In this document: positions 8,746 through 18,489 of the stretch, one piece after another
Numbering within the stretch: position 1 is the first letter of the stretch
How the letters are laid out: each line of letters opens with the position of its first letter
From: Cronobacter universalis NCTC 9529
GTDB taxonomy: Bacteria; Pseudomonadota; Gammaproteobacteria; Enterobacterales; Enterobacteriaceae
Reading direction: 5' to 3'
DNA length: 64,000 bases
NCBI RefSeq assembly: GCF_001277175.1
Contig: NZ_CP012257.1
Location: 372,001 to 436,000, forward strand
Position numbers and translations under genes: made by a program
Notes under the pieces: model-generated
The model's database searches: none
What the model saw: only the letters and a program-made list of their open reading frames with translations
Told to the model about the DNA's origin: nothing

Positions 8746-9393
8746 ATGGCCCGGAGAACCAAACAGGAGGCGCTCAAAACGCGCCAGCAACTGATCGATG
8801 CCGCTATCTTTACGTTCGCCGAGCGCGGCGTCGCGCATACCACGCTTACGGACATCGCGCAGGCCGCGCAGGTGACCCGCGGCGCGGTGTACTGGCATTT
8901 CACCAGTAAAGCGGAACTGTTTAACGCAATCTGGCAGCAGCAATTACCCGTAAGGGACATTATTCGTCCTGCCATTCCGCAAGACGCATGGCGGGATCCC
9001 TTACGTTTATTACGCGAAACGTTTATTGCCGCATTGCAATATATCGCCAGTAGTCCGCGCCAGCGCGCATTGCTGCAAATTCTTTACCGTAAATGCGAAT
9101 TCGATGAAGCGATGATGCCGGAGAGCGACATTCGCGAGCGCATCGGGTTCAGTCGGCGTTATGTCGGGGAATTACTGCGGCAAGGGATGGCGGATAAACA
9201 GATAGCGGACTCTCTGGATGTCGATATTATGTTAACGATTTTACACGGCTGCCTGAGCGGCATTCTTAAAAACTGGCTATTTCAGCCGGACGCGTACGAT
9301 ATTTTCAGACAAGCGCCCGCGCTGGTGGACAATATATTACGCATGCTGCCGCGCCCGGAAAATAATGGCGCGTACGAAGATAATCACAAATAA
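8746..9393 (+). CDS. acrS: TetR-family transcriptional regulator AcrS (EnvR)
   Basis: TetR-type repressor encoded divergently from acrEF. In E. coli AcrS represses acrAB and influences acrEF (established). It has 215 residues against 220. The N-terminal helix-turn-helix TLTDIAQAAQVTRGAVYWHF (residues about 33-52) is canonical. The C-terminal ligand/dimer domain carries LQILYRKCEFDEAMMPE, close to AcrR/AcrS. The ATG at 8746 has AAGGCAAGG upstream. The gene ends 41 bases before the convergent c-di-GMP gene. Confidence 0.93.
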   Translation: MARRTKQEALKTRQQLIDAAIFTFAERGVAHTTLTDIAQAAQVTRGAVYWHFTSKAELFNAIWQQQLPVRDIIRPAIPQDAWRDPLRLLRETFIAALQYIASSPRQRALLQILYRKCEFDEAMMPESDIRERIGFSRRYVGELLRQGMADKQIADSLDVDIMLTILHGCLSGILKNWLFQPDAYDIFRQAPALVDNILRMLPRPENNGAYEDNHK

Positions 9394-9434
9394 ACGCGTT
9401 TTCGCCAGCGGCGCGGTCGCTGCTGGCGTGAGGA

Positions 9435-11537
9435 TCAGCCCGACGCGTTTTCTTCTGCTGCGGCGGCTGGTTGGGAATGCGCCAGATTTTCACCTTCACG
9501 CGAGATCACGTCCGGCGCCAGCGGCTTGCCGAGCAGGTAGCCCTGTAAAGTATTACAGCCAAGCTCGGTGAGGAACTGCTGCTGTTCAACCGTTTCCACC
9601 CCTTCGGCGACCACCCGCAGATTAAGGGTTTTCGCCAGCGCCACAATGGCGGACACAATCGTCGCGTCCTCGCCCTCGGCGCGTAATTCATTCACAAACG
9701 CGCGGTCGATTTTGAGCTCGCTGGCGGGCAACCGCTTCAGGTAGAGCAGGCTCGAATAACCCGTGCCGAAATCGTCAATTGAGGCTTTTACGCCAAGCTC
9801 GGTGAGCCGGGTAAGCAGCCGCACGCTTTCATCAGGATTGCTCATGGCCGTGGTTTCAGTCACTTCCAGAATCAGTTTCTCCGGCGCTATCTGATGGCGT
9901 TCAAGACAGTCCATCACCATTTCGACCAGGCCCGGCTGTTCAAACTGCATCGTGGACAGATTCACCGCGACTGACCACGCCTTATGTCCCGCCTGATGCC
10001 ATTCATTCAACTGGCGACAGGCTTCGTCCAGCACCCATTCGCCAATACTGATGATCATCCCGGTTTTCTCCGCGAGCGGCAGGAAAGCGTCAGGCGAGAG
10101 CAGCCCGTATTGCGGGTGCTGCCAGCGCAGCAGCGCCTCGAAACCAACAACCGGTCCGGCAGGCGCCTGGAATTTTGGCTGATAAACAAGGCGCAGCTCT
10201 TTACGCTCGCGCGCCAGCCAGAGATCGTTCATCAACTGAAGCTGGGTCTGCGCCTGGGTGTTCATCGAGGGCTGGAAAAAACTATAACCGTTTCGGCCGG
10301 TATGTTTGGTGTGGTACATCGCGGCGTCGGCGTTAAACAGCAGTTCACGGCTATTTTTGCCGTCGTGCGGGTAGAACGCGATGCCAATGCTGATCGTCAC
10401 CACGACGTCATAAGGCTCAATGGCAAAAGGATGATCAAACGCGTGGACCAGGGCGTTGGCGAGCCCCGCCGCGTCGTCAGGCTGGTCGGTTTCCGCCAGT
10501 AATACAAACTCATCGCCGCCGATGCGCGCCAGCGTAAACTGCCCTTTCAGCTGTTCCTTCAGGCGTTCGGTCACGGCGACTAACAGCCGGTCGCCCGTGT
10601 TATGTCCGTAGGCGTCATTCACGGCTTTAAAACCGTCGAGATCCATAAACATCAGCGCGAAACGGCTCTCTTCGCGATCGGCTTTGCGAATGGCCTGATC
10701 GAGACGATCCTCAAGCAGAATGCGGTTTGGCAGGCGCGTGAGCGTATCGTGCAGCGCCAGCTGGGCGAGTTCTTTATTGGCTTCAGCCAGTGAAGAGGCG
10801 AGCAGCGAGGTGCGCGCCTGCAGACGGGCATCGAACATCGAGACGAGCAGAGAGATGGCGAGGATCGCGAGCGTCACCAGCGTCACGACCAGCGCCAGCC
10901 AGCGGGTGTTCACGCCCATGTGCGTCGCATGGGTATGACCGGGGAAATTGGCCGCCATCATGCCGGTATAATGCATGCCCGCGATTGCAATGCCCATAAT
11001 GATGGCGGCGCCCGCGCGCATCAGTGCGACGTGGCCGACATCCTGACGTAACCGGAAAGTGAGCCACAGCGCGGCCACCGAGGCCAGCAGGGCAATTACC
11101 ACAGACAGCGCCACCCATCCCCAGGCCCAGACGATGCCTGGCTCCACCAGCAGCGCCGCCATGCCGGTATAGTGCATGGCCGCAATGCCGCAGCCCAGTA
11201 CGAGCGAGCCCGGAATAAGACGCGACACTTTCAGCTCAGCGCCGCACACCAGCCAGAGCGCGAACAGCGCGGAGCCGATGGCGATAAGCAGCGATGCCGC
11301 GGTAATAAGCGGGTCATAACTGAGCGTGACAGGCAGGCTCATCGCCAGCATGCCGATAAAATGCATCGCCCAGATGCCGATCCCCATTGCGACGCTGCCG
11401 CCCGTCAGCCAGATGCGCGCGACGTGGCCGCTGCTGGTGGTCACGCGTCCGGCCATATTCAGCGCGGTGCTTGACGCCAGGATAGCCACAATAAACGAGG
11501 TCACAACAAGAACATGATCGTAATGACTAACCAGCAT
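9435..11537 (-). CDS. MHYT-GGDEF-EAL membrane c-di-GMP signalling protein
   Basis: Membrane-bound bifunctional diguanylate cyclase/phosphodiesterase of 700 residues. Residues 1-240 carry seven hydrophobic helices with MHYT sensor motifs (MHFIGM, MHYTGMAAL, MHYTGMMAANF at about 58, 120 and 188). These motifs are proposed in the family to bind metal and sense O2, CO or NO. An intact GGDEF active site (ARIGGDEFVLL, about 337) follows. The usual RxxD inhibitory site is not seen in front of it. The EAL domain keeps EALLRW (about 467), LEVTETT, IDDFGTGYSSL and VAEGVET, so phosphodiesterase activity is likely. It sits where E. coli has yhdJ/yhdU. No symbol is given; relatives have been named variously. 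Confidence 0.93.
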   Translation of the reverse strand: MLVSHYDHVLVVTSFIVAILASSTALNMAGRVTTSSGHVARIWLTGGSVAMGIGIWAMHFIGMLAMSLPVTLSYDPLITAASLLIAIGSALFALWLVCGAELKVSRLIPGSLVLGCGIAAMHYTGMAALLVEPGIVWAWGWVALSVVIALLASVAALWLTFRLRQDVGHVALMRAGAAIIMGIAIAGMHYTGMMAANFPGHTHATHMGVNTRWLALVVTLVTLAILAISLLVSMFDARLQARTSLLASSLAEANKELAQLALHDTLTRLPNRILLEDRLDQAIRKADREESRFALMFMDLDGFKAVNDAYGHNTGDRLLVAVTERLKEQLKGQFTLARIGGDEFVLLAETDQPDDAAGLANALVHAFDHPFAIEPYDVVVTISIGIAFYPHDGKNSRELLFNADAAMYHTKHTGRNGYSFFQPSMNTQAQTQLQLMNDLWLARERKELRLVYQPKFQAPAGPVVGFEALLRWQHPQYGLLSPDAFLPLAEKTGMIISIGEWVLDEACRQLNEWHQAGHKAWSVAVNLSTMQFEQPGLVEMVMDCLERHQIAPEKLILEVTETTAMSNPDESVRLLTRLTELGVKASIDDFGTGYSSLLYLKRLPASELKIDRAFVNELRAEGEDATIVSAIVALAKTLNLRVVAEGVETVEQQQFLTELGCNTLQGYLLGKPLAPDVISREGENLAHSQPAAAAEENASG

Positions 11538-11865
11538 GGCGTTTTATCCAAAATAGGGTCGTGCATCCTCAGGCCCTGGAGGGCGGGTCTGCGGAGTGTA
11601 GAGGGAGCGCTGAACATTATCACTGCCGAAAATCCGGCGGAAGCGATTTAAGACCCCTTAATGACAATGGATTTGACAGGTATAACCGTGTTCAGCAATG
11701 TCGCTACAGCGCCGATATTTCTGGCACGATACTGTCATTAGTGTAGCGCGGAGGCGGTATTTGTCAGGCCTGACGGGAGAAAGGCGGCGGGGCGACTGGC
11801 AGAAAACAAAAAAGGCGCTTCCCCATGCCGGTTCGCGCCTTTTTAATCAGCTTCGCTAAGCGAAC
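11538..11865. other. Intergenic region between the MHYT gene and fis
   Basis: 328 bases. The fis terminator (11806-11844) lies at the right end. The rest should contain the promoter of the MHYT-GGDEF-EAL gene, but I could not pick a convincing minus-strand -35/-10 pair. No gene seen. Confidence 0.5.
11806..11844 (-). terminator. Terminator of dusB-fis
   Basis: AAAAAGGCGC (11809-11818) pairs with GCGCCTTTTT (11835-11844). On the minus strand the stem is followed by TTTTTTGTTTTC, 22 bases after the fis stop. Confidence 0.85.
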
Positions 11866-12162
11866 TTAGTTCATGCCGTATTTTTTCAGTTTCTTACGCA
11901 GCGTACCGCGGTTGATACCCATCATCAGCGCAGCGCGGGTCTGGTTGCCGCGGGTGTATTGCATCACCATGTCCAACAGGGGCTGTTCTACTTCAGCCAG
12001 TACCAGCTCATACAGGTCATTCACATCCTGACCGTTCAGTTGAGCAAAATAGTTCTTCAGTGCCTGTTTTACCGAGTCACGCAGGGGCTTTTGAGTCACC
12101 TGATCCTGAGAGTTAACGGTAGAAACGGTCAGTACGTCAGAATTTACGCGTTGTTCGAACAT
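11866..12162 (-). CDS. fis: DNA-binding protein Fis
   Basis: Nucleoid-associated protein that bends DNA, activates rRNA promoters and stimulates site-specific recombination in exponential phase. The 98 residues appear identical or nearly identical to E. coli Fis. The N-terminal beta-hairpin arm is followed by helices A-D. The C-terminal helix-turn-helix [19 protein letters not shown] is fully conserved. It is co-transcribed with dusB, 25 bases downstream, and ends before a strong terminator. Expression is driven from the promoter upstream of dusB. Confidence 0.99.
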
Positions 12163-12187
12163 AGTTCTGTCAGCTCTTTATTTCTGT

Positions 12188-13153
12188 TTACGCAAAATTT
12201 TCGAAGTATGCCTCCAACGCCTCCAGCTGTTCGCTGGCATCCTCAATGGCGTTGAATGTGCGCCGAAACTGGTCATCTGGAGCATGTTCCTGGAGATACC
12301 AGGCCACATGTTTACGCGCGATTCGGTACCCCTTTGCCTGGCCGTAAAAGTCATGCAATTCCCGAACGTGCGCGCAAAGCAAACGCTTAACCTCTGCCAG
12401 AGGCAGAGGGGGCAGCAACTCCCCAGTGTCCAGATAGTGCTGGATTTCCCGGAAGATCCAGGGTCTTCCCTGAGCCGCGCGACCTATCATCAGAGCATCA
12501 GCCCCTGTATAGTCGAGCACAGCCCTGGCTTTATGCGGGGAAGTAATGTCGCCATTCGCAATAACCGGAATGGAGACCTTCTGCTTAACTGTCCGAATGC
12601 TGTCGTATTCTGCGTTGCCCTGAAACAAACAGGCGCGCGTGCGGCCATGAATCGTGAGCGCCTGAATACCACATTCTTCAGCCAATTGGGCAATTTCTAC
12701 ACAGTTACGGTTAGCCGGATCCCAGCCGGTGCGAATCTTCAGCGTCACGGGAACGTCCACTGCGTTAACTACCGCGGTCAGGATTGACTTCACCAGATCC
12801 GGGTATTGCAGAAGGGCTGAACCTGCCAGCTTGCGATTCACTTTTTTAGCCGGACAACCCATATTGATATCAATAATCTGGGCGCCGTTATCCACGTTGA
12901 TACGCGCGGCTTCCGCCATCTCTTCGGGTACGCTGCCGGCGATTTGCACGGTGCGAATACCCGGTTCATCCACATGTACCATCCGCAACCGGGATTTATC
13001 GCTCGCCCAGACTTCCGGGTTAGAGGACATCATCTCAGAAACGGTTAACCCTGCTCCCATCTCGTAGCACAGCGTCCGAAACGGTCTGTCTGTAATGCCA
13101 GCCATCGGGGCTGCGATCAGGCGATTTCTGAGCTGGTAGTGTCCGATACGCAT
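12188..13153 (-). CDS. dusB: tRNA-dihydrouridine synthase B
   Basis: FMN-dependent enzyme reducing U17 to dihydrouridine in the tRNA D-loop. It has 321 residues from ATG 13153, the E. coli length. The track-open extension to 13171 adds six residues not found in the family. The TIM-barrel carries [11 protein letters not shown] near the N-terminus. The catalytic Cys is in [14 protein letters not shown] (about residue 100), and RTGW and HGRTRACLF are the tRNA/flavin-binding signatures. It heads the dusB-fis operon, whose promoter and GC-rich discriminator lie 40-70 bases upstream. Confidence 0.97.
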   Translation of the reverse strand: MRIGHYQLRNRLIAAPMAGITDRPFRTLCYEMGAGLTVSEMMSSNPEVWASDKSRLRMVHVDEPGIRTVQIAGSVPEEMAEAARINVDNGAQIIDINMGCPAKKVNRKLAGSALLQYPDLVKSILTAVVNAVDVPVTLKIRTGWDPANRNCVEIAQLAEECGIQALTIHGRTRACLFQGNAEYDSIRTVKQKVSIPVIANGDITSPHKARAVLDYTGADALMIGRAAQGRPWIFREIQHYLDTGELLPPLPLAEVKRLLCAHVRELHDFYGQAKGYRIARKHVAWYLQEHAPDDQFRRTFNAIEDASEQLEALEAYFENFA

Positions 13154-13192
13154 GAGTGAAGAAATGACCATACTGTGCCTGCAAGGCGGCGT

Positions 13193-13221
13193 ATATTACG
13201 CATTTTTTGCACGAGATGAAA
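13193..13221 (-). promoter_or_regulatory. dusB-fis promoter with GC-rich discriminator
   Basis: On the minus strand TTTCAT (13216-13221) and TAATAT (13193-13198) are 17 bases apart, followed by ACGCCGCCTTGCAGG. The GC-rich start region is the feature through which ppGpp/DksA control fis in E. coli (established). The upstream sequence GGATTGTTCAAAGTTTGGCC resembles the E. coli Fis autoregulatory site. Confidence 0.85.
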
Positions 13222-13491
13222 GGCCAAACTTTGAACAATCCGATGCGACAGATCAATGAATCGGCGTCTGTACAGAATCCCCTAATAAATTAAACTTAAC
13301 AATCATAACGTTAAGCAAAATCGACGAAAAAACGCGCGCGAAAAAAATCCCGGAAATCGTTCTTTTTTTAACGAAACGGCAGGGGAAGAAGCGGGATAAA
13401 CGGCGATAAATTGTGCGAATTAAGCGATAAAATGCGATCTGGGTCTCGTTATGTCGCTGGTGGATCCTGCGAGGAAGGGCGGAAATGCTGG

Positions 13492-13520
13492 TTAAAAGGC
13501 GGGCGGTCTTTTCCGCCCGC
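13492..13520 (-). terminator. Terminator of the alpha-carbonic anhydrase gene
   Basis: GCGGGCGG (13499-13506) pairs over 8 bp with CCGCCCGC (13513-13520). On the minus strand it is followed by CTTTTAACC, directly after the stop codon. Confidence 0.75.
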
Positions 13521-13526
13521 AGTGAA

Positions 13527-14267
13527 TTATTCTACGACGATGCGGCCGTGGAGAGGTTGTACGGGACGATTATTGTCGTGATGCATAACCTGTTTGAATT
13601 GATTGAGCTGCTCTGCTGAAAGCGTCAGCGGGTGCTTCATAACAAGCCAGGAGACCCCTTCACTGCAGGGCGGCGTGGTCAGCGAGCCGCTAAAGCGATA
13701 GTAGGTCTTGTCTTTCGGCAGCAATCTGTTGATATCAATGGCGGCCTTCAGCGGCTGGCTGGCGTCGGCATGGTCAGGCATCGCCTGCCAGAGTTTCGCG
13801 AGTTCGATGTTCGCCGCCCCGGTTTTAAACATCACCGCGACGACCGCAATCTCGCCCGCCGCGTTTTTATGCACCAGATGCATTTCGAGATCGTAGTGTT
13901 TGCCGTGGAGCGTGTTTTCGCTCGGCGCATGAAAATGGAGTTGCTGAAGCGCGTACACCGTGCCGTCGATAGTGACGCTATCCTGCGTCGTTGGCGGCAT
14001 TGTCGCCTGAATGGTATGGCCGTTATTGAGGATCAGCGACGGGCCGTCAATATAGTGCGTATTCAGCGGTACGACATGGGCTTTTAACGTGTTGTCGATA
14101 TCAATGGGTGACTGGTTCATGCCTTTCTGGCACAGGCTGAAATCCGGGTCCAGCGATCCCCAGTGTTCGGGCGCGCCTTCGCCTTCATAGCTCCAGTGCG
14201 ACGCCATCGCCAGCGCAGGGAAGAGACTCAGCGCGAGCCAGGCGGAACGAGCAATTTTCGTAGCCAT
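13527..14267 (-). CDS. Periplasmic alpha-carbonic anhydrase
   Basis: Secreted zinc enzyme interconverting CO2 and bicarbonate. About 246 residues with a Sec signal peptide (MATKIARSAWLALSLFPALA, cleavage near MASHWSYEG). The alpha-class hallmarks are present: NQSPIDI near the N-terminus, zinc ligands in QLHFHAPSEN (about 110) and EMHLVH (about 129), and GSLTTPPCSEGVSW with the substrate-pocket Thr and conserved Cys. The frame can be read from TTG two codons earlier (14273); I take the ATG. It sits between prmA and dusB, adjacent genes in E. coli K-12, and has terminators on both sides, so it is a separate transcription unit. Periplasmic CO2/pH handling is inferred. Confidence 0.94.
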   Translation of the reverse strand: MATKIARSAWLALSLFPALAMASHWSYEGEGAPEHWGSLDPDFSLCQKGMNQSPIDIDNTLKAHVVPLNTHYIDGPSLILNNGHTIQATMPPTTQDSVTIDGTVYALQQLHFHAPSENTLHGKHYDLEMHLVHKNAAGEIAVVAVMFKTGAANIELAKLWQAMPDHADASQPLKAAIDINRLLPKDKTYYRFSGSLTTPPCSEGVSWLVMKHPLTLSAEQLNQFKQVMHHDNNRPVQPLHGRIVVE

Positions 14268-14377
14268 AAACAAATTCTCTGTGTGAATAATAGATGTTTT
14301 CTTATTCGCGAAATATATATTTCATACAGTTATTATAAGGTTATAGCGGCGCCGTCAAAAATCAAAACAGTGTATAA

Positions 14378-14412
14378 AAAAATAAAAAGCGCGGACGATG
14401 CCGCGCTTTTTT
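14378..14412 (-). terminator. Terminator of yhdT-panF-prmA
   Basis: AAAAAGCGCGG (14384-14394) and CCGCGCTTTTT (14401-14411) form an 11-bp stem with a 6-base loop. T-runs occur in both directions. It lies 36 bases after the prmA stop, between prmA and the carbonic anhydrase gene. Confidence 0.85.
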
Positions 14413-14447
14413 GTGACGATTGATAGTGCAGTCGTTACTGGTGGGCT

Positions 14448-15329
14448 TTAACGCTTCAGGCCGGTAATACGGCACCACTCTTCTTTTTCCACGACCGGAT
14501 CGAGCGTGAACAGCGCTTCATACGCCTCGCATACGCTCTCTGCCTGGCTTGCCAGAATGCCGGAAAGCCCCAGCAATCCGCCCTGTACCGGCAGCACGCT
14601 AATCAGCGGCGCCAGTTCGCGCAGCGGGCCTGCGAGAATATTGGCGACCACGACATCGGCCTGCATATCGGCAGGCTGGTTTTCCGGGAGATAAAGCTCC
14701 AGGCGCTCCGAGACGCCGTTGCGCTCGGCATTATCGCGGCTCGCCTGAATCGCCTGAGGGTCGATATCCACGCCGATCGCTTTCGCCGCGCCCAGCTTCA
14801 GCGCGGCAATCGCCAGAATGCCGGAGCCGCAGCCGAAATCGATAACGGTTTTACCGGTCAGATCCAGCCCGTCCAGCCACTGCAGGCAGAGGGAGGTCGT
14901 CGGATGCGTGCCGGTGCCGAACGCCAGGCCTGGATCGAGCATCACGTTAACGGCGTTTTCATCCGGCACGTCGCGCCAGCTCGGGCAGATCCACAGGCGT
15001 TCGCCGAAGCGCATCGGGTGGAAGTTGTCCATCCACTCCCGCTCCCAGTCTTTATCTTCCAGCTGCTCGATTTTATGGGCGAAGCCCGCGCCGGGGAGCG
15101 GGGCGTTTTCGAGCATGGCGACCACGTCCTGCATGTCCGTTTCCGCGTCAAACAGGCCGATGACGTCCGTATCGCCCCACAGACGCGTTTCACCCGGCAG
15201 CGGCTCGAACACCGGCGTGTCGTGGGTGTCCTGGAAGGTTACGGAGACCGCGCCGCTTTCCATCAGCGCATCGCTAATCGCTTCGGCGTTAGCGCCAGTG
15301 GTGTTTATTTTCAGTTGGATCCAGGGCAT
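14448..15329 (-). CDS. prmA: Ribosomal protein L11 methyltransferase PrmA
   Basis: SAM-dependent enzyme that trimethylates L11 at several amino groups. It has 293 residues from ATG 15329 ([12 protein letters not shown]), the E. coli length. An alternative ATG at 15341 overlaps the panF stop as ATGA and would add four residues (MSNA), which could allow coupling. The N-terminal L11-recognition domain is followed by a Rossmann methyltransferase domain with motif [21 protein letters not shown] (about 160-180) and motif [14 protein letters not shown]. It is the last gene of yhdT-panF-prmA and is followed by a strong terminator. Confidence 0.97.
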   Translation of the reverse strand: MPWIQLKINTTGANAEAISDALMESGAVSVTFQDTHDTPVFEPLPGETRLWGDTDVIGLFDAETDMQDVVAMLENAPLPGAGFAHKIEQLEDKDWEREWMDNFHPMRFGERLWICPSWRDVPDENAVNVMLDPGLAFGTGTHPTTSLCLQWLDGLDLTGKTVIDFGCGSGILAIAALKLGAAKAIGVDIDPQAIQASRDNAERNGVSERLELYLPENQPADMQADVVVANILAGPLRELAPLISVLPVQGGLLGLSGILASQAESVCEAYEALFTLDPVVEKEEWCRITGLKR

Positions 15330-15337
15330 GGCATTAC

Positions 15338-16792
15338 TCATTCATTAACAGAGGAAACAGGCGCGGCCTGCGGAACCGGGCGACCAAAAAGGTTGCCCAC
15401 CACAAAAGCCAGCAGACTTAGCAGCAGGGACGGCACAATCGGATGAAAGCCGAACAGCTGTATTTTAAACGTGGCCAGTAGCGCGTAAAGCACGCCGCCG
15501 ACAATCATACCGGACAGCGCGCCTGCCGCGTTGGCGCGCTCCCAGTAAAGACCCAGCACCAGCGGCCAGAGGAACACGGCTTCCAGGCCGCCAAAGGCCA
15601 GCAGGTTGAGCCAGATAATCATTTCGGGCGGACGCCACGCGGCCAGCAACAGCAGGACGCTCAGAATTAGCGTAATCAGCGACGACATCCGCTTCAGGCG
15701 TTTCTCGTTGTGGATCTCCGCCGGGCGCAGATTCAGCCACAGATCTTTGACGATCGTCGCTGAAGACTGCAACAGCTGCGCGTTGATTGTCGACATAATC
15801 GCGGCCATCGGCGCGGCGAGAAAGATCCCGGCGGCGAAAGGCGGCAGGACCGTCACCATCAGCGTCGGGATCACCAGATCAGGGACGTGCAAATCCGGCA
15901 GTACCGCGCGGCCCAGCGCGCCGGCGAGATGCATTCCCAGCATCAATATCGCCACGACAATCGTGCCGAGAATAATGCCGCGATGCACCGCTTTGCTGTC
16001 TTTATACGAGATACAGCGCACCGCCGTATGCGGCAGGCCAATCACCCCGAAACAGACCAGCACCCAGAACGAGGTCATAAACGTTGGCGACAGAATACCG
16101 TCCGCGCCCTGCGGCGACACGAGCTTCGGGTCGATATGCTGAAGCTTATCCACCGCGCCGTGCAGGCCGCCCGCCGCATGGACCACACCCACCAGCAGGA
16201 CGACAGTGCCGATAAGCATTACCAGGCCCTGCAGCGTGTCGTTAAGCACGCTCGCGCGAAAGCCGCCGAACGCGGTATAGAGCGCAATACTGATGCCGAA
16301 AATCAGCAGGCCGGTTTCGTAAGGAATACCCGCCGCCGTCTCCAGCAGGCGCGCGCCGCCGATAAACTGCACCGTCATGGCGCCGATAAACGCCACCAGC
16401 AGGCTCAGGCTCGCCAGCCACACCAGCAGGCGGCTCTGAAAGCGCGCGTAGAGCATATCGTTAAGCGTCACGGCGTTATAGCGCCGCGCGAGGATAGCGA
16501 ATTTTTTACCGAGAATGCCGAGCGACAGCCAGACGGCGGGCAACTGGATCATCGCCAGCAGCACCCAGCCGAGCCCATATTTATACGCGGCGCCCGGCCC
16601 GCCGATAAACGAACTGGCGCTGATATAGGTCGCGGTCAGCGTCATCGCCAGCACCACGCCGCCCATTGAGCGGCTGCCGAGGAAATATTCATTCAGGAAA
16701 TTACCGCTGCCGCGGCGCTTCATCGCATACAGCGACAGGCCAAACACCACCAGCAAATAGGCGACCAGCGGCACTATGACTTCATGCTGCAT
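15338..16792 (-). CDS. panF: Sodium/pantothenate symporter PanF
   Basis: Inner-membrane Na+-coupled importer of pantothenate (vitamin B5), a precursor of coenzyme A and acyl carrier protein. It has 484 residues against 483 in E. coli, with about 12-13 transmembrane segments of the SSS family. Characteristic stretches are [20 protein letters not shown] (about 50-70) and [18 protein letters not shown] (about 175). The start overlaps the end of yhdT by 11 bases, and the stop overlaps the possible upstream prmA start, so the three genes are tightly coupled. Confidence 0.97.
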   Translation of the reverse strand: MQHEVIVPLVAYLLVVFGLSLYAMKRRGSGNFLNEYFLGSRSMGGVVLAMTLTATYISASSFIGGPGAAYKYGLGWVLLAMIQLPAVWLSLGILGKKFAILARRYNAVTLNDMLYARFQSRLLVWLASLSLLVAFIGAMTVQFIGGARLLETAAGIPYETGLLIFGISIALYTAFGGFRASVLNDTLQGLVMLIGTVVLLVGVVHAAGGLHGAVDKLQHIDPKLVSPQGADGILSPTFMTSFWVLVCFGVIGLPHTAVRCISYKDSKAVHRGIILGTIVVAILMLGMHLAGALGRAVLPDLHVPDLVIPTLMVTVLPPFAAGIFLAAPMAAIMSTINAQLLQSSATIVKDLWLNLRPAEIHNEKRLKRMSSLITLILSVLLLLAAWRPPEMIIWLNLLAFGGLEAVFLWPLVLGLYWERANAAGALSGMIVGGVLYALLATFKIQLFGFHPIVPSLLLSLLAFVVGNLFGRPVPQAAPVSSVNE

Positions 16793-17024
16793 CGTTATCC
16801 TCCAGAGGAATGTCGCGGAAAATCACGCGCACCATCAGCCAACAAAGCAGAATAAACAGCAGCGGCACCAGCAGGCAGGCCATTTCAAACCAGTGCGGCA
16901 GGCCGGTGAAGCCCTGTTGCGAATCAGGTAAGTAAGCGGCTACCAACCAGGCGGCGAGATAGAGGAGGGTCAGCCACAGCGCCCAGCGCGCTTCTTTATG
17001 GGCCTGAACAAAACGTTTGTCCAT
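16782..17024 (-). CDS. yhdT: Small membrane protein YhdT
   Basis: Inner-membrane protein of 80 residues with two hydrophobic helices (WALWLTLLYLAAWLVAAYL and ACLLVPLLFILLCWLMVRVI) and a conserved acidic end IPLEDNDAA. Length and sequence match E. coli YhdT (DUF997). ATG 17024 is chosen over 17030 because AGGG is eight bases upstream of it. It overlaps panF and is probably involved in pantothenate uptake or PanF assembly. That role is inferred only from this invariant linkage. Confidence 0.9.
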   Translation of the reverse strand: MDKRFVQAHKEARWALWLTLLYLAAWLVAAYLPDSQQGFTGLPHWFEMACLLVPLLFILLCWLMVRVIFRDIPLEDNDAA

Positions 17025-17081
17025 TGTCATACCCTGTCAGTGAAGAAAGCGGCGATTGTACCCTGGCACTTCCGGGGAGGC

Positions 17082-17112
17082 ACAAAAAATAAAGGCCAGC
17101 AGAGCTGGCCTT
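17082..17112 (-). terminator. Terminator of aroQ-accBC
   Basis: AAGGCCAGC and GCTGGCCTT form a 9-bp stem around AGA (17092-17112). On the minus strand TTTATTTTTTGTG follows. It lies 18 bases after the accC stop and separates it from yhdT. Confidence 0.9.
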
Positions 17113-17129
17113 GTGCAGGGAAACGGGGC

Positions 17130-18479
17130 TTATTTCTCTTGCAGGCCCAGTTTCTTCTCCAGATAGTGGATGTTCGTTCCACCGTGCTGGAAGTTTTCAT
17201 CGTTCATGATGCGGGTCTGCAGATCAACGTTGGTTTTGATGCCGTCGATGATCAGCTCCTGCAGGGCGTTACGCATACGGGCCAGCGCCACGTCGCGGTT
17301 TTCGCCATAGCAGATGAGCTTGCCGATCATGGAATCGTAATACGGCGGTACGGTATAACCGGCGTAGATATGCGATTCCCAGCGAACGCCAAAGCCGCCC
17401 GGCGCGTGGAAGCGCGTGATTTTACCCGGGCTTGGCAGGAACGTGTTCGGGTCTTCGGCGTTGATACGGCACTCGACCGCATGGCCTTTGACCACGACTT
17501 CTTCCTGTTTGATAGAGAGCGGCTGACCGGCAGCGATACGCAGCTGCTCTTTGATAAGGTCAACGCCTGTGATCATCTCGGTCACCGGATGCTCTACCTG
17601 AATACGGGTGTTCATCTCGATGAAGTAGAACTCGCCGTTTTCAAACAGGAACTCGAACGTACCCGCGCCGCGGTAGCCGATATCGACACACGCTTTCGCG
17701 CAGCGTTCGCCGATGTAGCGGCGCAGTTCCGGGGTAATGCCCGGCGCCGGCGCTTCTTCGACGACTTTCTGGTGACGACGCTGCATGGAGCAGTCGCGTT
17801 CTGCCAGATAGATAGCGTTGCCCTGACCATCAGCCAGCACCTGAATTTCGATGTGACGTGGGTTTTCCAGGTACTTCTCCATGTAGACCATATCGTTGTT
17901 GAAAGCGGCTTTCGCTTCCGCTTTGGTCATGGAGATGGACTGCGCCAGTTCAGCATCGCTGCGCACGACACGCATACCGCGACCGCCGCCGCCGCCTGAC
18001 GCTTTGATAATCACCGGATAGCCGATGCGTTTCGCATGGGCGCGGTTCTTATCCATATCGTCGCCCAGCGGGCCGTCGGAGCCTGGTACGGTCGGTACGC
18101 CCGCTTTCTTCATAGCGGTGATCGCAGACACTTTATCGCCCATCAGGCGAATCGTGTCGGCTTTCGGGCCGATGAAGATAAAGCCGGATTGCTCAACCTG
18201 CTCGGCGAAGTTGGCGTTCTCGGAGAGGAAGCCATAACCCGGGTGAATCGCCACAGCGCCGGTGATTTCGGCGGCCGCGATGATCGCCGGGATGTTCAGA
18301 TAGCTTTTGACTGACGGCGCCGGACCGATGCACACGGTCTCGTCAGCCAGCAGTACGTGTTTCAGATCGCGGTCCGCGGTGGAATGCACAGCGACGGTCT
18401 TGATGCCCAGCTCTTTACAGGCACGAAGAATACGCAGTGCGATTTCGCCGCGGTTAGCGATGACAATTTTATCCAGCAT
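17130..18479 (-). CDS. accC: Acetyl-CoA carboxylase, biotin carboxylase subunit AccC
   Basis: Carboxylates the biotin of AccB using bicarbonate and ATP, the first half of malonyl-CoA synthesis. It has 449 residues from ATG 18479 ([20 protein letters not shown]), the E. coli length. The frame is open 15 codons further up, but that stretch overlaps accB and has no family support. The ATP-grasp domain shows the Gly-rich loop [14 protein letters not shown] (about 159-172), and [15 protein letters not shown] is the catalytic/biotin region (about 288-302). It lies ten bases after accB with a GAGG ribosome-binding site. The two are always co-transcribed. Confidence 0.98.
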   Translation of the reverse strand: MLDKIVIANRGEIALRILRACKELGIKTVAVHSTADRDLKHVLLADETVCIGPAPSVKSYLNIPAIIAAAEITGAVAIHPGYGFLSENANFAEQVEQSGFIFIGPKADTIRLMGDKVSAITAMKKAGVPTVPGSDGPLGDDMDKNRAHAKRIGYPVIIKASGGGGGRGMRVVRSDAELAQSISMTKAEAKAAFNNDMVYMEKYLENPRHIEIQVLADGQGNAIYLAERDCSMQRRHQKVVEEAPAPGITPELRRYIGERCAKACVDIGYRGAGTFEFLFENGEFYFIEMNTRIQVEHPVTEMITGVDLIKEQLRIAAGQPLSIKQEEVVVKGHAVECRINAEDPNTFLPSPGKITRFHAPGGFGVRWESHIYAGYTVPPYYDSMIGKLICYGENRDVALARMRNALQELIIDGIKTNVDLQTRIMNDENFQHGGTNIHYLEKKLGLQEK

Positions 18480-18489
18480 GTTCGCCTCG

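Larger units (their letters stand above)
13154..13526. other. Regulatory interval upstream of dusB-fis
   Basis: 373 bases containing the fis promoter, AT-rich upstream DNA expected to hold further Fis/CRP/IHF sites (13222-13440), and the carbonic anhydrase terminator (13492-13520). No gene is supported. Confidence 0.6.

Noticed and set aside
9409..9431. CGCCAGC/GCTGGCG hairpin between acrS and the MHYT gene as a terminator
   Set aside because: Stable stem but no T-run on either strand; kept only as an observation.
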